NCBI GenBank assembly: GCA_016800925.1
Contig: JABCPU010000081.1
Location: 147,500-211,499 of the forward strand
DNA: 64,000 bases
Reading direction: 5' to 3'
DNA from: Suillus spraguei
Lineage: Eukaryota; Basidiomycota; Agaricomycetes; Boletales; Suillaceae
The position numbers were made by a program, and so were the translations under genes. Below, one piece after another: positions 20,611-32,058 of the stretch. The first letter of the stretch is position 1. Each line of letters starts with the position of its first letter. The notes below the pieces were generated by a model that saw only the letters and a program-made list of their open reading frames with translations, had not been told where the DNA came from and made no database searches.

Positions 20611-23093
20611 TGGAGGAAAGGAGAAATGATGACGCGGATAGCTTTCAATCGATGTACACGCGCTTAACCAGGTACAGGAAGGCGTGCAGGGAGTAAAGCA
20701 TGCTCTAATTGGCTTTTACCACTAATTAAATTTGAAACTCAGCGATAGAACGCGCTCGCATCATGTGACATCATCCTCAAACTCTTTCTCGCTAACTGGT
20801 ACGTCGAGGAAAATTCTTGAACCTTCTTCACAGCAGCAGAATGTTGTTACCTCCTCAGTGGCAATCACCTGGTGCTATGCACCGGAGCACTTGCAAATTC
20901 TAGCTGTGACTTTAGCCTAACCATACTTGTGATTCGCATCTTGGAGCCACAGAACGGCTTTAATTTGAGCGGGTCAGAACAAAAGTATGTCACAATGTGC
21001 TGACTTGGCATTTCAGCGATCTCACACATGATGAACAGTCACGATGCGTCCCTGACTCATTCACATTGATGACACGCGCACGAGGAACAGCACATAGGAG
21101 TTGATAAAGTTCACATCACCCGATGTAACGGACCTCCAATGTCCAGCGGTGTTGTGCTTTCTTCAACAGGTTGGCAACGATCATGGACCAAAACCATGAG
21201 GTGTTTCTGCGTGTCACATACACATCAGTGCTCCTTTGCGTCCAATAAAGTCCGAGGAGCGATGTACATCCGAGAAGGCGGCCGAAACTCAACATAATCC
21301 ATCTCTATCACACAACGTGTCACTACTCCGATAAAGTTTAAGCGAACTCCAAACAACACGCTGGTTAAACTCTCAACTTCTGGAGATTTGTATTCCTCCG
21401 TTCGCCTCGTGACAGATGACCGGAATGACGCATTGAAAACATTGTTTCCACTACTCCTCTTAGCCCCCTTTTCAAGAGTTCTACGCCACTTTGCCAGTTG
21501 AGAGAACAATAAGCAGTTACTAAGAGAATCGATGGTACGGGTCTTCATGTGATATTTTGATTCCAACCACGAGTGCTGTCATGCGATGTGGTACTGACCA
21601 AGCGGCCTAGACAGGCAGGCACTGTGGACCGCTAATTGCACGGAACGCCGATTAAAGGCACATTTTGAGGAGTCAAAAGAAGGATCCGGGCCGGGGTACA
21701 GGTATGCCTGAAACACGGAATGAATGATGTTCACATATTTAACAACGGAATAAGCACCTGCCGCCGGCTCAAGGCTGTATTTACCTCGGGCTCAATGATA
21801 GAAAAGATCCTCGCTCACGAGGGTGACGGTTCTTTGAACTTATTTACCGGGTTTTTGATCCTCTTTTTTTTTTTTTTTGCAAGTGTTTCAGCTCATTCTA
21901 TAGACTACGCTAGCTAGGTGATATGGATATGTTCCGCTTACTTCGGGGTCCAGGATCTTCTCTGGCGCTCCCGCGAAGCACCCGGCTTTCGGTTCACCCA
22001 TAGGCAGGATCCGGCCAATAACCGTAGAGGGCGGTGCCCTATGTGCATTTGGCTCATTCATTGTGATTAGGACGGTAATCGGAGGCACGCTTACCGATAC
22101 AGTCATAAGATGAATCAAATAGGAGGTTTGTCTGTGAAAATATAAAGTGACTTAGCAGCCAGAGGTCTCTTAACTAGTACTTCGTGTTCGAAGCTGCAGT
22201 TATGACAAACGAGTCATGTCCCAAAATCACGATTGCTTAGATGTCCCATTTGTTCGTGGAATATACGATTGTCGGATTAATTTCGCTGTGACTATTCAAG
22301 GGCAGTAGGTAGCTGGTCATTATGTTAATACCGCTTAGCGTCATACCGGTCGGAGGTGGAACAATATTAAGTCGGTGGTGGAAGTGAAACAAGAAGATAT
22401 GAAGCCACGAGTGCTCCGCATCACCGTATGTGCATTCCAGGATGTCCCGGTGCCAACCGGCCGAAACAGTTGAGCAAAGCGATGACATCGGACTCCTTAT
22501 GCCACGGAACCCAAGAGGACATCTTCGCGTCCTTGGATGGAATTCCAGCATAATCTAGTAGCCTCCTGTCATAAAGGAGAAGGGGTGACACCAGATCCCC
22601 GGTCGTGAGCGTGAGCACTGAACTCGTTTCATAGAAGTCTCCGAGGAGCAGATATCGCTACCACAGGGGAATGAAAGTGATGGCTCAAGCCCGCTTGTAA
22701 GTACTAATCATGAGCTCACTAATATTGAACTTCTGAAGCCTCGGGATGCGAGCTATAATCATATGAAGTCGACTTGGAATATATATAGGGGTTGTAGAAA
22801 ATACATATTTACTAGTAGGAAGGTATTATTGCCGTAAGCATAACGTCAGGACTGGTGGCGACAGACTGTTAAGAAGTTCTGTACGAATACAGTATACAAC
22901 ATCCACACGTATCCACGATGAGATGATTTCGAGCCACACAGAAACTATGTATGCAATGTGCCCTATCTTGCAAATAATGGAGTTCCTAGAAATTGCGTGG
23001 AAGCGCCCATTACACTTGAAATCTGGGTTGCTAGGAGCGGTGGTACGTAAGCCCGAACCCAAGAAAAGAGAGAGAAATTAATCCTCAGTGAGA
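20611..23093. other. Unassigned stretch with possible gene remnants
   Basis: Minus-strand frames at 21225-21566, 21888-22118, 22237-22618 and 22826-23062 have no domain I recognise. The one at 22237-22618 has two overlapping frames (SSWVPWHKESDVIALLNC and HSWLHIFLFHFHHRLNI) that could be spliced or decayed exons. An 18-nt T run occurs near 21860. I see no terminal repeats. Confidence 0.3.
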
Positions 23094-24004
23094 TCAATAA
23101 CCTCCGTAGTTATGATCCTCTGCCTCTATCTCCGTCTCTGCTTTGATTGGTGTATGCGGTGCTACTCCCATTGCCTGCAGGACGTCTAGGATCGGTAATA
23201 TGCGTGAGTGGTGGATGAGCGTAGAGAACACCGAGGCCTACCTAAGTGCGTGTATTTGAATACGAAAATAGTCTTTGGACTGTTGTCTCGTATGACGGTG
23301 AAAGCTGATGCTGGTTCATGATGGGGTACTTCTTCCCCGAAGCTTAACAGAATGACAGTCATAAAAAGTTGGGCGTGCGATGGAATTTCACGTACGCAAT
23401 ACGATGAGAGCATGCCTTCTTGGAACGTTCATGCACTTTGCCTTCCCGCACACGAAGGGTACGATCAATTACATTCCGGGAATCCACTACTTGTTCCCTC
23501 AAGGTATACTTCCCATGGGCTACCTCCAATACAATTTGACCTATGTCATTTGAGGTTCGATCATCGAGTAGTGAGTCGTCATCTGAAGTTCAGTATTAGA
23601 ATTTGGAAGTAGGCCTTCGGGAACTTTCGCATACTAACCAGTAAGCTCAATTTTGGAGAACATGAAATCTCTCTTGACATAAGCATTGGTCAGAGACGTG
23701 TAGTCAAATGTACCGACACAGTTTGGACGCGTAATATATGAATGACAGCCAATACCGTCAACAATGACGGTTGTTACACTCCCGGAGGTCTGCGGGGCTA
23801 AAAACTTCGACCTGACTCCAAATTTCTTATGAAGGTATTAAGGGTCTTTCCCTGTGCATTTTATGAATAACACACCTTGCCTTCGACTGACGCGATCCAG
23901 CACGTTATTCTGTTCTCTGTTGGCGTGCTGGAAACGACGACATCATACTCTGGGAGCTCCTCATCATCGATAAATATACAAGCAGAAAAGTCTCCTAGAA
24001 TCAT
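23094..24004 (-). CDS. DUF7918-like protein, copy B
   Basis: Same family as copy A. Exon 1 starts MILGDFSACIFIDDEELPEY and ends TCWIASVEGK. Exon 2 reads KFGVRSKFLAPQTSGS with VDGIGCHSYI, then FDYTSLTNAYVKRDFMFSKI. A short exon carries LDDRTSNDIGQIVLE. Next is VAHGKYTLREQ with a KVHERSKKACSHRIA linker, then FGEEVPHHEPASAF with KTIFVFKY, and a final exon with LDVLQAMGVAPHTPIKAE ending in GGY. All joins are GT-AG and no disabling change was seen. About 260 residues. Function unknown. Confidence 0.6.
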
Positions 24005-24700
24005 GATGCAAGTAATATACCTCAGACAACGAGATGCAAGCTGCTGGATGGAATAGTAGACTTCAACTTGAAAGAAGCATATTTAAAGTATTGACTCGGA
24101 GGCTTTATGTAATAAAAAGAGTCAAGCTTTTAGTTTCAATGACAACGGTTCGCTAATTTAGTAATTAATGCATTAGGTCCGGTGCGGTATGCCGCATGAA
24201 CGTAAACTGTTATTTATGTAAGATCCGGGGCGCTCTGCGAAGTGGCCTGGAGAACATGTACTAACTGTTGGATTATCAGGGGTCGAGGTACGAGCTCGAC
24301 ACCTATCAGGAATCTTCGGGATTGATGGCGCAATATTACCGGGCGTCGGCAGCATGGTTTTAGCGTTGGCTGGCATATATTTTTCTGTACGAGTACGCTA
24401 TGCGTTTGTCAGCGGGTTCACTGTAAAACCTGAGTTGGTATTACTTTGCAGAAAGTGTCCGAGACTTGCGTGTAACTCAACACTAACTTGTAGCACATTC
24501 TCGAAGAAAGTATTGGATGCTAGTGTATGAATTAAATATAGTGCGATAGAATCTGTTTTTAATACTGTTTGCTAGCTTGCGCTTGCGTTCGGACACTGGA
24601 TGCAGCGTCCTGGCATGTTTGATATGACATAACTCCCTCCACTCAACCTGCCCACTATCATTCACCTGTTTCTTCCCTTTCCTATTCATCCCTCCGTACC
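24005..24700. other. Intergenic, no supported gene
   Basis: It includes the upstream region of copy B, a minus-strand proline/threonine-rich frame (24173-24376) without a recognised domain, and the trailing part of the decayed copy C. Nothing else supported. Confidence 0.3.
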
Positions 24701-25468
24701 CTCTCCCCTCTCCTCCGCCTCCTTCGAGTTTATCCTTCGTCATGTCTGGTATGCTGCACAGGCTTCACTACGATGTTACGAAATATGTATAGATATGCAC
24801 GCACGCGCCGGAATCCGGTTTGCGCACTCCCAGTACAGAAAACATAGCGATGTAACATGACCAAACTGATGTGCCATTTGACAGGGACGTCCAAAGCGTA
24901 ATCAGGTGGCAATTATATAGCACAAGACATGGGATGAACGAGATACGATGAGAGTGTGCCTTCTTACGCATGACTGGTGGGATTTTTCGACTCGCTGTGT
25001 TTCATTATCTTTGCCATTACATGCCTCCCTGTTTACCTGCAATGTAATTCGACCTATGTCGTTCGAATCTTGATCATTGAGTATCACGCCGTCATCAGAA
25101 ATTTACCTTGAACGGTGAACTCGATCTTTGAGGGTATAGAATCTCTGCAAGCCAGACTCTTGCATTCTTGCGCACCAATCCATCTCGGGGGCATAGTCTG
25201 TCTACTGTAGCGAACCCCATCAAAAGAGACGACTGATTGGACGCCCGAGGACTGCTGAGTTAAACACTTCCATCTGACTCCAAATTTCTTGTGGAGACAA
25301 TCCAGTATTTCGCTGGTACGAATGATGGATAACGTACCTTTCCTTCTTCCGACGTAATTCAGCAAATAATCCAGTTTTCTGTCGGTACCATGTTGCTGGA
25401 AACAATGTTATTATACTCCCGGCTTCAGAAGCTCCTGATCGTCAATGAATACACAAGCAGACATCTGG
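24700..25468 (-). pseudogene. DUF7918-like pseudogene, copy C
   Basis: It is closely related to copy B: SACVFIDDQEL matches SACIFIDDEEL, and FGVRWKCLTQQSSGVQSVV matches FGVRSKFLAPQTSGSVTTV. It carries a frameshift shortly after KPG. The conserved CWI block reads TGC-TGA-ATT, so the tryptophan codon is a stop. The linker KKAHSHRIS is still recognisable near 24960, but the FGEE and FRYRP parts cannot be found in frame. It lies head to head with the cyclophilin gene and marks the end of the array. Confidence 0.65.
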
Positions 25469-25772
25469 AACAAATGATTTTCTGACGGCCTTGGGTGAAG
25501 TGCGCAATTGAGCAAAGTTTTTAACAGTTCGACAAAGTTGACAGAAAAGTCACCCAATATTGGCATGGCATGCGTAGATGAATATTTCACGCAGTCTTCG
25601 GTGAAATAGGACCCCTTTTTAAGGTGGGTAGGAGGGCTGCTAGTGAAATGCGCAGTACGGACTGTACGGTAGTAATCAAGCAGTTGCTAGACTGTGAGTG
25701 GACACGGGCAGATCACGTGTGACTCGATGTGCCAACACATTCCTTGTCCACTGATTCCGGACTTCATCATAC

Positions 25773-27011
25773 ATGCGGCCTCGCGTGTTCTTCGACTTTG
25801 CAATAGGCACTGAGCCTGCAGGGCGGTAATTAGCACCCCTATATTGCACTGGTTTAAAGGCCTCATCACTTCATCCTAGAGTCATTTTCGAACTTTACAA
25901 CGATACAGCACCAAAGACAGCTGAAAAGTAAACCAGCATTCATTGTGGGCAGCCCTGACCTGACCACCTTCATAGCTTTCGAGCACTATGTACGGGCGAG
26001 AAAGGCCTTTCAGCTGTTTCCGAACGGCCTTTGTACTACAAGAATAGCATCATTCACCGTTCAATTCGTGATTTTATGATTCAGGGTGGTGGTGCGTCAT
26101 TCTGTTATTTCATTCTTATAAAGCGTTACTCATGGTCATTAGACTTCACGAAACGAAACGGCGCCGGAGGAGAATCCATCTACGGCAGTGCTTTCCCTGA
26201 CGAAGACTTGACGCGACCTTTGGAGTCAGAAGGGTAGGTTCACCATTGAATCCTCAATACGTCACTCATGTTCCTAATTTCATGTTACAGCCTTCTTTGC
26301 ATGGCTAACAAGGGGCCTAACACAAATGGATCACAATTCTTTATTACCCTGCGAGATTGTCCGCATTTAAATGGTGAGCTTTTGTTCTAGAAAATTCTCA
26401 TGCGTCTTTAATGCGAGTCACTCATAGGCAAGCATGTTGTATTTGGCCGTATCATTCGTGGATACGAAGAAGTCGTCAAGAAACTTGCTGTGGTTCCTGT
26501 AGATGATAAGGATAGACCCCAGCACCCTATCGTTATCGTCAACTGCGGTGAACTTGAACTTAAGAGGAAGGTAGAGGCGCCTCAAGGTGTGCCCTTCTCG
26601 CCAGAAGTTCTAATGCAGTGACTAATATCTTTACAAGATGAAGAATTAAATACAGAAGTTCCTAGTCGAAGACGTCACAGCAGTCGCTCACGCTCACAGA
26701 GCTCAGATCGTGATCGTAGTACTCAAAAGAAGAAAAAGTCTAAGCGCCGAAAAAATGAAAGCAAAGTGGATGCTAAGACGGATGACGAGGGTCGCAAGAA
26801 TGAAGATGAGAAGGTTCCTAGGCAAGAAACCGAAGAGGAATATGATGCCCGACTTGAGAGGGAGGAGCAGGAGCGGTTAGAAGAGGCTAAGCGAAGGGAA
26901 CTGGAGCGCATCAAGCGCAAATATGAATCTATACCGCCCGCAAGCGAAGGAGGTGTGCGATTTAAAGGTCGGTCATCTTCAGTTGCACCCATGTCAAAAG
27001 CTGAAGCATAG
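25773..27011 (+). CDS. Cyclophilin-type peptidyl-prolyl isomerase with charged C-terminal tail
   Basis: Proline cis-trans isomerase. Exons 25773-25825, 25880-25927, 25976-26091, 26143-26233, 26291-26373, 26428-26586 and 26638-27011 give 307 residues. The catalytic domain runs from [18 protein letters not shown] through [56 protein letters not shown] and [14 protein letters not shown] to IVNCGEL. The active-site arginine lies in ENFRALC and the FFITL motif is complete. The tail (from residue 185 or so) is rich in RS, KKKK and glutamate, with a coiled-coil-like [19 protein letters not shown]. This resembles nuclear, splicing-associated cyclophilins; the nuclear role is an inference. The gene is convergent with eIF4B (182-bp gap). 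Confidence 0.9.
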
Positions 27012-27193
27012 TTTCAGGGCGAGGACGAATGAAATTCATTGACCCCGAACTTCACCATCGACGGTAGAAGATCTTGTTCATATTATGCTCTATAGTTTGT
27101 TATGCTCATGAATATCATCCCCAATACCCAAAATCACAAAATGTCATAGAAATCAGAGCAAGTGTAGAGATAAAAAGTTATAAACACAATATA

Positions 27194-29052
27194 CTACACG
27201 CTTACTTCTGCGACCTGCTCAGTAACCTTGTCCATGGGTGATTCTTCCTTCTCTTCAGCCTTGGCGTTTAATGCATCCTTCTTCGCACTAGCAGCGTTGG
27301 CGAAGCTAATCGATGGTCTAATATTTGCTGACGTTGGTGTAGCATAAGAGACGCGCGGAGATCCGGGGGTAGGCGGCGTAGCGATAACTTGGGGCGGCGA
27401 CCGTGTAGCAGTAATTGGACTTCGTTCAGTCGCTTGACGAGAGGAGTTGCGTGACATTGGGTGCGGAACACGTTCCTTCAAGGCTTCACGGTCCTTCTCA
27501 ACGCGAGCAGTAATTTCGCGTTCTTTTGTGGTAACATCAACTGGTCTGGAGAGGACTTAAGCACCTGACGGGTCAAATATCGCAAAAATACCGACCTGGC
27601 TGCACCGAAAGGACTAGCTTTGGGAGCAGACGGGGCACCGGGATTAGAAGACATTTTCGGAGAGGAGAGGGGAGAGGGACTGGCGGAGTTGGAAGAACGA
27701 GGGAGAAGCTCGAGCTTACGACGACCCATCTGGGGTGTAGGGGGTGTGGAACTGGTTGCTGTCATCCGAGGTTTCAACCCAATCAATGTGCTGAAAAGAA
27801 TACTTACGCGATGTTCTCGATCGTCCAGCACGCCAGTCGCCCTCGTCGGCGGGCGGGTCTCTCGCGTGCTGAGAATCATGACTGCTTCTCAAGCCAAATC
27901 TCGATGGCGGCTCTTCTGTCGACGGCTTGAACTTACTCCCAAGGGTCCATTTATCTTCATTGTCTGCAGGTGATTGACCTTCGGGCGTGGAGAATCCTGA
28001 ACCCCTCCGCTTAAATGACGGAGCCTCTGGTTCAGGAACCTTTGCAAGAGGCTTATTCGACCTCCACTGATTGACCTCGTCTGAGACACTAGGTGGAGGT
28101 GGCATGCGATCTCCTGGGGGACCATCGAACCGACGTCGGGAAGAATCACGTGAATCCTGCATGTTAGGTAGGGGGCCTTCACGGCGCCAGTTACCAGAGA
28201 ACTTGGAGTCATCGTCGAAGCTAGACCCTGAGAATCCGGACCTTTCCTTTGCTGTAAAATACTAAGTCTTGAAAGCCCCAAGAGAGTATCTTCGGAACTC
28301 ACGAGGCTCGGCAACGCTGGTACGAACTGTGCGTCCAGAGAGGCTCTAGAAGAGAATCAACTACGGCACAGGGAAAGAAGGTGACACGTTCACTGACACT
28401 ACCAGTCTTTGCCAGTGCATCTTTTAATCCATCAAGCTCTACGAACTCAACATAACCAAAGCCTTTTGGCTTGTCATCACGGTCCTTGATGATTTTGATG
28501 GATTTGGTCTGACCAAAAGTCACATTACGTCATGCATATCAGGCCGCAGAACACATACCTGATGGGGACCGAAGAAACTTTCAAGTTCGCCTTCGGTGAT
28601 GTCGAAGGAGAGATTTGCGACATAGGCAGTGTAAGGAGGTTGGGTGGGCAGGGGGAGATCTTCCCGAGGCGACGCAAATGATCGATCGGCTACGTAGTGT
28701 GAATCGATACGAATCACGAGACTTATAATGAGAACTCACGCCGCGACGAAGAAAAGTCGTCCCTTCTTCCAAACCGATCACCAGGTCGAGACCTGTCATC
28801 GTCCGTTCTCATTGACGCTAGGCGAATTCCGATAAGCTAAATCCTCATGAGAATAGACAAGCACTCACGAGCACTCGGAAGAGAATCCATCTCATCCGCC
28901 CATGATCCCAGCGCTACGCGTCACATTACAACCGACTTGTTATGAAAAATGACCAACGCACTGCTATCGCCGAGAAATTCATTGAGAGACATCTTTGATG
29001 CCTTTGATTTTTTGGGCGCTGAAACATCTTTGAGCTTTGAGGTATTTGACAT
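27194..29052 (-). CDS. TIF3: Translation initiation factor eIF4B
   Basis: RNA-binding cofactor of the eIF4A helicase during mRNA scanning. Nine exons (minus): 28962-29052, 28869-28913, 28740-28817, 28559-28689, 28398-28508, 28303-28345, 27808-28251, 27596-27758 and 27194-27545, giving 485 residues. The start MSNTSKLKDVSAPKKSKASK leads to MSLNEFLGD and SWADEMDSLP. One RRM has RNP2 YTAYVANLSF and RNP1 KGFGYVEF and ends LSGRTVRTSVAEPPKER. It is followed by the arginine/aspartate/proline-rich middle, then FGAARPVDVTTKEREI, a signature near the eIF4B C-terminus. It shares a 210-bp divergent promoter with ARPC2. Confidence 0.9.
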
Positions 29053-29262
29053 TGGGAAAAAACTTTACCCATGATTGAAAACCTTGTGCAGTACTTTTCG
29101 CTGTATGATCTGTCGCTCGCTAGTTTGGACAAGTAGCAAAAAGCAAGAAGGAAATCACTCGGCGGCTGCGACCATAAGACTTTCTCACGCTCGTGTCCTA
29201 CTGACTCCTACATAGATAAGTAACACGGACCAACACGGTACACCGCAGCAGACGTCGACAAC

Positions 29263-30425
29263 ATGATCCTCCTTGAGGTGGGTAGCGTCGGAATTCTCCT
29301 TTGAAGACGCGTGTTCTGATGCGGCTGCTAGTCCCATAATCTCATCATTCAGACCACGCTTGCAGAAAAGATCGCAAAGTGAGATGGTCATTGTCTAACA
29401 CTGCACACACTAACGAGATGTTCAGGCCATCGTCACTTGATGTTTTGTTTGTAGATTTTGATGGCGTGAGGTTTCATCTATCAACTCCAGAAAAGAAGAC
29501 TGTGATTCAGCTTTCTATGAATATCCGATGCTGGGATGAGCTAGTTGCATACGGAGCGATGGAGATATTGCAACGGGAGTATGGCCCACTCATTAAACAG
29601 CAGACAGAGCCAGAATATAACATCAGTCTTGATATAGATATTGATCAGGTTCCACCCGATGAAGGTGCGTGCGGCTCCACCGCGTGTTTGTCTGACTTAT
29701 TGGTATTTGCAGAAAGCAGAGAAACATTCGTCAAGTCTATCTCGCTATTCAAGCGAAACGCCCTAGCCGCACCGTTTGAGCTTGCGTTTAAACAACAGAA
29801 AGAGTTGGAAGCATCGGGTGGTGCTCAGGGACAGTTAATGCAGATCCACTACCGCGATGAAGAAGCCATCTACATTCAAGCATCGCCCGACCGTGTCACT
29901 GTGATATTCTCGACAGTATTCAGGGAGGAAACTGATCGTATTTTTGGCAAGGTATTCTTGCAAGTAAGAATGCTCTCTAAATTCTCCCATCATGCCTGAC
30001 GTTGCAACCAGGAATTCGTAGACGCACGGCGGCAGCCCAGTATTCAAAATGCCCCCCAAGTGCTCTATACGAACCGCGACCCACCCTTAGAAATCCGCGA
30101 TCTCGCAGGTCTACGGGATACTGATGATATCGGCTATGTCACCTTTGTCCTCTTCCCTCGCCATTTTGCGAACGCCAACATCTCATTCAATACGATATCG
30201 CACGTACAGCTATTCCGCGACTATCTGCACTACCACATCAAGTGCTCAAAGGCATACATGCACTCTCGTATGCGTCATCGAGTAGCTGAGTTCCAGAAAG
30301 TCCTGAACCGCGCGAAGACTGAGGTGGCAACAACTGAACGCAAAACTGTCACGTATGTTGGACGCCCTTCGTCAAGTTTCCAGCTAACAATGTGTTACAG
30401 TGGCCGAACTATGACGAATCGGTGA
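29263..30425 (+). CDS. ARPC2: Arp2/3 complex subunit 2 (p34-Arc)
   Basis: Structural core subunit of the Arp2/3 actin-nucleating complex. Exons 29263-29277, 29332-29378, 29426-29664, 29713-29963, 30012-30352 and 30401-30425 give 305 residues, the normal family length. The first exon is only five codons (MILLE) and joins to SHNLIIQTTLAEKIAK, matching the family N-terminus. Later parts are VDFDGVRFHLSTPEKK, the FGKVFLQEFVDARRQ block, LGYVTFVLFPRH-like DIGYVTFVLFPRH, and FRDYLHYHIKCSKAYMHSRM with the C-terminal RVAEFQKVLNRAK helix. No disabling change. Confidence 0.93.
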
Positions 30426-31040
30426 GATGGATGGACGAAGTACCTTACCCAGCATCATGTAACTTTAGTAGTATTTCGTCAAGATGGATGTCTCCTATGA
30501 AATTCGACGCACTGCGCAGCTATGGTTCTCAATGAAGGGACTCCATTATCACTGGAATTCTTTGTTGAGAACCTCAAACTGTGGCTTGCAGAGAATACGG
30601 ATACAGAAACACCTACCGAAATATCTCCCGAGCATCCGAGAAAGTTGACATCGCTTTATTTTCTCTCCAGGGTAGAGTTCGGCTAACCTTTACTTGCCAC
30701 TGACCTCCACATACAAATCATTGCTCACTTGTCAATATCGGAGACGTTCTACACACTACAGGACTCGTAAAAATCTGATGAAATTCATGAATCTGCACGA
30801 GCGCAAGTGCTTCGTCCTTTTCAGTTGCTGACTGAGACAGTACTAGACAGAAAATATTAGGGGTAATGTGCCACGGTAGCCCACCATATGCAAGCCTCAT
30901 TTGTATATTAGCACTTGTTAAAGCGGATTAGTATGCACTGGCGGACACAATTATCGTTAGTAAATGATTTTGCTAGAGTAAATAACAATATGTGTATGCG
31001 AAAGCAAGATTACCACAATTTTCTCACGCCTCTGGTTATC
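30426..31040. other. Spacer with an unassigned short coding-like frame
   Basis: A plus-strand frame from ATG 30522 to about 30686 reads MVLNEGTPLSLEFFVENLKL and so on, with a plausible preceding MDVSYEIRRT in another frame. It could be the start of a decayed gene, but I recognise no family and find no continuation. The remainder is AT-rich spacer. Confidence 0.3.
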
Positions 31041-31716
31041 ATGAACAGCGAGGAGACGGTCACGATTAATGCGCAACCTGCAGCTCCGTCATCGGACTCG
31101 ATACGGATAATGAGGCAGGGTAAAATTAGGTACTGGGTCAAGCACGGATTAGACTTTTTCCAGGTTGGTTTCCGTGGCTCCTCCCTCGACCGTTCATCTG
31201 ACAGAACATGGGTTTAGGAATATCCTGACAAGCCATTGACACTACACACTTCCCCAGTCGATATTACACAATCTACGATCCCTCGGTTGATTTCAGTCGT
31301 GGAGATCCTGAAGCGCGAATATGTGAAATCCTTGGATGTCTCCGCAGGACAGCTGACGGGACTGCATCAATATAATGAACTACAATGGGAGCAACGTGGC
31401 GAGATCGCTGCAACAGGGGAAGATCGAACGAGTACCATAGCAAGAGCGTTGGAAGGTAAAAAGCAGTGTGTGTTTCATGCATAGGAGATGGCGCTTGGAT
31501 TGACAAAGGATAGACTAAAGCTCATGCTTGCGCCTTATATGAAAGTTACGCTGTGCAGAAAGGCTCTTCCAGGAATGCATGAGAAGAAAGACGTGACGTG
31601 AGTGACATTTATGCACAGATTGTTGTCCACACTGACAAGCTTGCAGATACCAGACACCACAGACACGACGACTGTCCAGAACTGCAAAGGCGAGATTGAA
31701 GAAAAAAGCAAAGTAG
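31041..31716 (+). CDS. Alba-domain protein (Rpp20/Rpp25-like)
   Basis: Predicted small RNA/DNA-binding protein of the Alba superfamily, whose eukaryotic members are RNase P/MRP subunits or mRNA-binding factors. Exons 31041-31163, 31218-31439, 31485-31597 and 31647-31716 give 175 residues. Alba core: IRYWVKHGLDFFQ, then LTLHTSPVDITQSTIPRLIS and VVEILKREYVKSL. The C-terminal exon reads YQTPQTRRLSRTAKARLKKK, a basic tail. No GT-AG choice joins exons 2 and 3 in frame: the frame otherwise meets TAG at 31482. A GC donor after ATA (GCAAGA at 31440) ending at CATAG gives a 45-nt in-phase intron. Which Alba subfamily it belongs to is not decided. Confidence 0.6.
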
Positions 31717-32058
31717 CAGATAGCTGGGCCGAGTTTTTGTTTTTTCCTATAAATCTATACCCAAATATTATCATTTTCTGAAAAGGTCTGAGTAAAATTC
31801 CCAGGGGGGTTTCGATTCGTTGATTTGAGAACACAATTATTCGTCCCAACTGGACTCTTCAGGCTGCTTCGTTAACGTTCTGCTAAACGTCGTGCTCATC
31901 GTCAGTAACGGCGACGGTAATCACCGACAACTAATTTCAGCCTAAACTTGGTTTTAAGCATCTTTCTAGTAATCGCTGGACTGGTTGTGCATTTGAACAT
32001 CGTCTGAACTGCCGAAGGATCTCCGACCTTTTTATAAAGCCCTAACTCAGCTGCGCGC

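Noticed and set aside
31440..31484. Calling the Alba gene a pseudogene because of TAG at 31482
   Set aside because: Both sides stay in the same frame with family-like sequence and a GC-AG intron removes the stop, so decay is not the simplest reading.
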